This document shows positions 20,635 to 22,365 of a stretch of DNA of 22,365 nt, one piece after another. Below the pieces are notes generated by a model, which searched no databases, was not told where the DNA came from, and worked only from the letters and a program-made list of their open reading frames with translations. Both the position numbers and the translations under genes were made by a program. Every line of letters begins with the position of its first letter. Position 1 is the stretch's first letter. The stretch spans positions 1 to 22,365 of the forward strand of contig JANNHP010000104.1 in the NCBI GenBank assembly GCA_031404455.1, in the 5' to 3' direction. Source of the stretch: JANNHP01 sp031404455 (GTDB taxonomy: Bacteria; Planctomycetota; JAJSAM01; JAJVHW01).

Positions 20635-22365
20635 GGGCCTCGCGCGCGCGGAGACACCTTACCTCGACGCTCTCGCGAAACGAGGCGCGCTCTACACGCG
20701 GTGTTTCAGCACCTCGGGATGGACGCTGCCGTCGTGCGCGTCGATCGTCACCGGACGCTTGCCGAGCGATCACGGCCTCATCCACCACGACCGTCGTTTC
20801 GGCAAGCCGAAGATCCCCGCGCTGCTCCCGGGCTACGCGACGTTCGGCGTCGGCAACAACGGGAACTTCGTCCCCGACGACATCCCGCAGGAAACGCTCG
20901 ACGCGCTGAAGTTCGAGCGGCGTCCCGAGATGTGGAAGCGCTTCGGCTGGCAGGAGGGGTTCGAGACGTATCGCTGGTTCCACAAGGAATGCCACGAAGA
21001 GCCCTTCGTGGCCTTTGCAGATTTCCTCGATGCGAGGAAATCCGATTCACGGCCCTGGTTCGCGATGTTGCACACGAACATCGTGCATGACTACGACCTG
21101 GCTCGTCCGTGGGCTCTGAACTGCGAACGGTTCCTCGGCCGACCGCTCTCCGCGCCGATGCGGAAGTTCCGCGACGGTCCGTGGCTGTGGAAGGACGTGC
21201 CGCCGGGGATGACCGAAGCGCAGGTGACCGAGGAGGCGATCGCGAAGTACGACGCCTGCATCGCGGAGACGGACCGTCGATTGAAGGACGCCCTCGCGCC
21301 GATCGACTTCGAGAAGACGGTCGTCGTCGTCGTCAGCGACCACGGCGAGGGCTTCGACGGGACGCGCGACCGGGTCCATCACTGCGGACGTCTGCACGAC
21401 GACCTGCTGCGCGTGCCGTTGATCGTCGTCGGCGCGGGGATCTCGCCGGCCGTCATCGACACGCCGTGCTCGACGATCGACGTCGCGGCGACGCTGGTGC
21501 GGATCGGCGGCGGGGACGTGTCGAAACTGCCCGGCGTCGATCTGTTGTCCGGGTTCGCGGGCCCGCAACATGCTGTCGATTCAGGACACGCAGCGCAGGC
21601 TCTCGGTAGGGGCGGCCCCCCGTGGCCGCCCAACGCCGATCGCCCACGCAACGCTGGGGCGGACACGGGGGTCCGCCCCTACCGAGAGGATGTCACGCCG
21701 GCTCGAACGCTCCACGCCGAGGACTTCGGCTACCTCTATCTCCCGCCGAACGACGTCGCCGAGCGACTGCGCCGCTACGAATACAAGGACCACGCCGTCG
21801 AGGCGAAGGCCGAGATCGCGTGGCCGGAGAAACGGATCGCGGTCCGGATCGACCGTCAGTCGTGGAGCGAACGGTACGACCTCGAACTCGACCCCGAGGA
21901 GCGGATCAACTTCGCGGTCGGCGCGCAGGGGCCGGCGCGGAAGCCGGAAAAGGACGAGGGGGCGATCAAGGCGAAGTTGCGGGAGTGGAGCGGCGCGTCG
22001 AACGCGCCCCCCCTGTGGACGACTTCGAGCGAGTGGAACGCATTCGTGCGGAGCATGTCGAGGACACGGGAGCTACCCCGTTCCAAGCCACCCGAGTCAC
22101 TCCGTATCCGCTGGGAGTCAGCGGAGGCGGCCCGCGCGGCTCGGCTAGATCCTCTGAGCGTTGTGAACAAGGGCCGCTACATCCCGATCTCGTTCATCGT
22201 CGCGGTTGACGATCCGGTCGAACTCCGCCGCCACGTCCTGTCATCGCGCTGCTTCCAGACTCGCGGTCACCAATGGCTGTTCGTGGAGAACCGCCGCAAT
22301 CGCGCCTACTCGTCAATCTCGAAGCTGTACGTCGATGCCACGCGCCGCGCAAAGCACGAGCTTCG
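20573..22365 (+). CDS. Sulfatase-like / GT2 glycosyltransferase fusion, cut at the window end
   Basis: An open frame of 597 codons reaching the end of the window without a stop. Residues 3-325 are an alkaline-phosphatase-superfamily sulfatase-like domain: 'LLLVIVDDLRADRLG' with metal ligands Asp11/Asp12 and 'VVVVSDHGEGF' with Asp256/His257. At the nucleophile site it reads GWTLPSCAS: Thr51 stands where sulfatases have Cys or Ser, and Cys55 replaces the Arg. Residues 343-372 come from the palindromic element. Residues 380-445 look like the sulfatase C-terminal part ('SWSERYDLELDPEER'). From about 537 the sequence 'IPISFIVAVDDPVELRRHVL' and 'WLFVENRRNRAYSSISKLY' resembles a GT2/StrF-like (Glyco_tranf_2_5) domain. 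The ATG at 20573 is the first start after an in-frame stop at 20561 and fits the family; its ribosome site is weak. Confidence 0.8.
   Translation, partial: MAPNLLLVIVDDLRADRLGCTGLARAETPYLDALAKRGALYTRCFSTSGWTLPSCASIVTGRLPSDHGLIHHDRRFGKPKIPALLPGYATFGVGNNGNFVPDDIPQETLDALKFERRPEMWKRFGWQEGFETYRWFHKECHEEPFVAFADFLDARKSDSRPWFAMLHTNIVHDYDLARPWALNCERFLGRPLSAPMRKFRDGPWLWKDVPPGMTEAQVTEEAIAKYDACIAETDRRLKDALAPIDFEKTVVVVVSDHGEGFDGTRDRVHHCGRLHDDLLRVPLIVVGAGISPAVIDTPCSTIDVAATLVRIGGGDVSKLPGVDLLSGFAGPQHAVDSGHAAQALGRGGPPWPPNADRPRNAGADTGVRPYREDVTPARTLHAEDFGYLYLPPNDVAERLRRYEYKDHAVEAKAEIAWPEKRIAVRIDRQSWSERYDLELDPEERINFAVGAQGPARKPEKDEGAIKAKLREWSGASNAPPLWTTSSEWNAFVRSMSRTRELPRSKPPESLRIRWESAEAARAARLDPLSVVNKGRYIPISFIVAVDDPVELRRHVLSSRCFQTRGHQWLFVENRRNRAYSSISKLYVDATRRAKHEL
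20584..20589 (-). promoter_or_regulatory. Ribosome-site-like AGGAGG that could set an ATT start
   Basis: On the minus strand AGGAGG lies nine bases before an ATT at 20574-20572 in the frame of the GT4 glycosyltransferase. It lies inside the coding sequence of the facing sulfatase gene, encoding part of its conserved first strand, so it may be chance. Confidence 0.25.
21600..21688. repeat. 89-bp palindromic element inside the sulfatase gene
   Basis: The outer 16 bases (CTCTCGGTAGGGGCGG) pair perfectly with the far end, and pairing continues inward to give about 32 positions per arm with two mismatches, leaving a loop of about 25 bases. The core GGTAGGGGCGG...CCGCCCCTACC matches a type of dispersed palindrome I know from many GC-rich genomes. 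It is translated in frame as about 30 Gly/Pro/Arg-rich residues. Confidence 0.8.

Noticed and set aside
1..22365. Insertion sequences or prophage genes
   Set aside because: No transposase, integrase, or phage structural gene was recognised; only the short palindromic element and the clpC repeat hint at mobility.

Overview
The window is about 70% GC with strong GC-ending codon bias and looks chromosomal. It carries a UVR-type ClpC, a small [2Fe-2S] Bfd-like protein, an ECF-type sigma factor with a tiny zinc-finger partner, a Ser/Thr kinase next to secreted FG-GAP propeller proteins, and an export and glycosyltransferase locus for surface polysaccharide. That mix fits a large-genome, GC-rich, environmental Gram-negative-type bacterium. 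The planctomycete-like beta-strand-repeat protein makes Planctomycetota my best guess (moderate confidence). No rRNA, convincing tRNA, CRISPR array, integrase or transposase is visible.

Layout. (1) 1-6284, minus strand: clpC, then an acyltransferase-3 family membrane protein, a GT-C type membrane glycosyltransferase and an ABC-2 polysaccharide permease. The last two are translationally coupled. The first ~105 bases are abruptly AT-rich (37% GC over bases 1-100) and interrupt what looks like the start of the permease's ATPase gene. (2) 6285-14285, plus strand: a hairpin- and palindrome-rich 411-base gap, a secreted protein with a seven-bladed FG-GAP propeller plus a repeat-built C-terminal half, a transmembrane Ser/Thr kinase, and a second secreted FG-GAP protein 31 bases after the kinase. 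A 35-36 bp direct repeat of the clpC 5' end brackets the first FG-GAP gene. (3) 14313-16456, minus strand: a Bfd-like protein, two small paralogous Cys-bearing lipoproteins each with its own hairpin terminator, an ECF-like sigma factor and a 44-residue zinc-finger protein missed by length-limited ORF calling. (4) 16625-18612, minus strand: a Wzt/Wzm-like ABC polysaccharide exporter, divergent from a small AT-hook protein, with a perfect 20-bp palindrome between them. (5) 19282-22365: a GT4 glycosyltransferase (minus) head-to-head and overlapping with a plus-strand ORF that runs off the window. That ORF joins a sulfatase-like domain, an in-frame palindromic element of 89 bp, and the start of a GT2/StrF-like glycosyltransferase domain.

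Together, regions 1, 4 and 5 form a cell-surface glycan island: acylation, lipid-linked sugar transfer, ABC export, cytoplasmic glycosyl transfer and a phospho- or sulfo-type modification. Regions 2 and 3 are envelope signalling and secretion. The most unusual items are the palindrome-bearing sulfatase-glycosyltransferase fusion, the clpC 5' repeat bracketing the propeller gene, the kinase/propeller operon and the paired Cys-rich lipoproteins.
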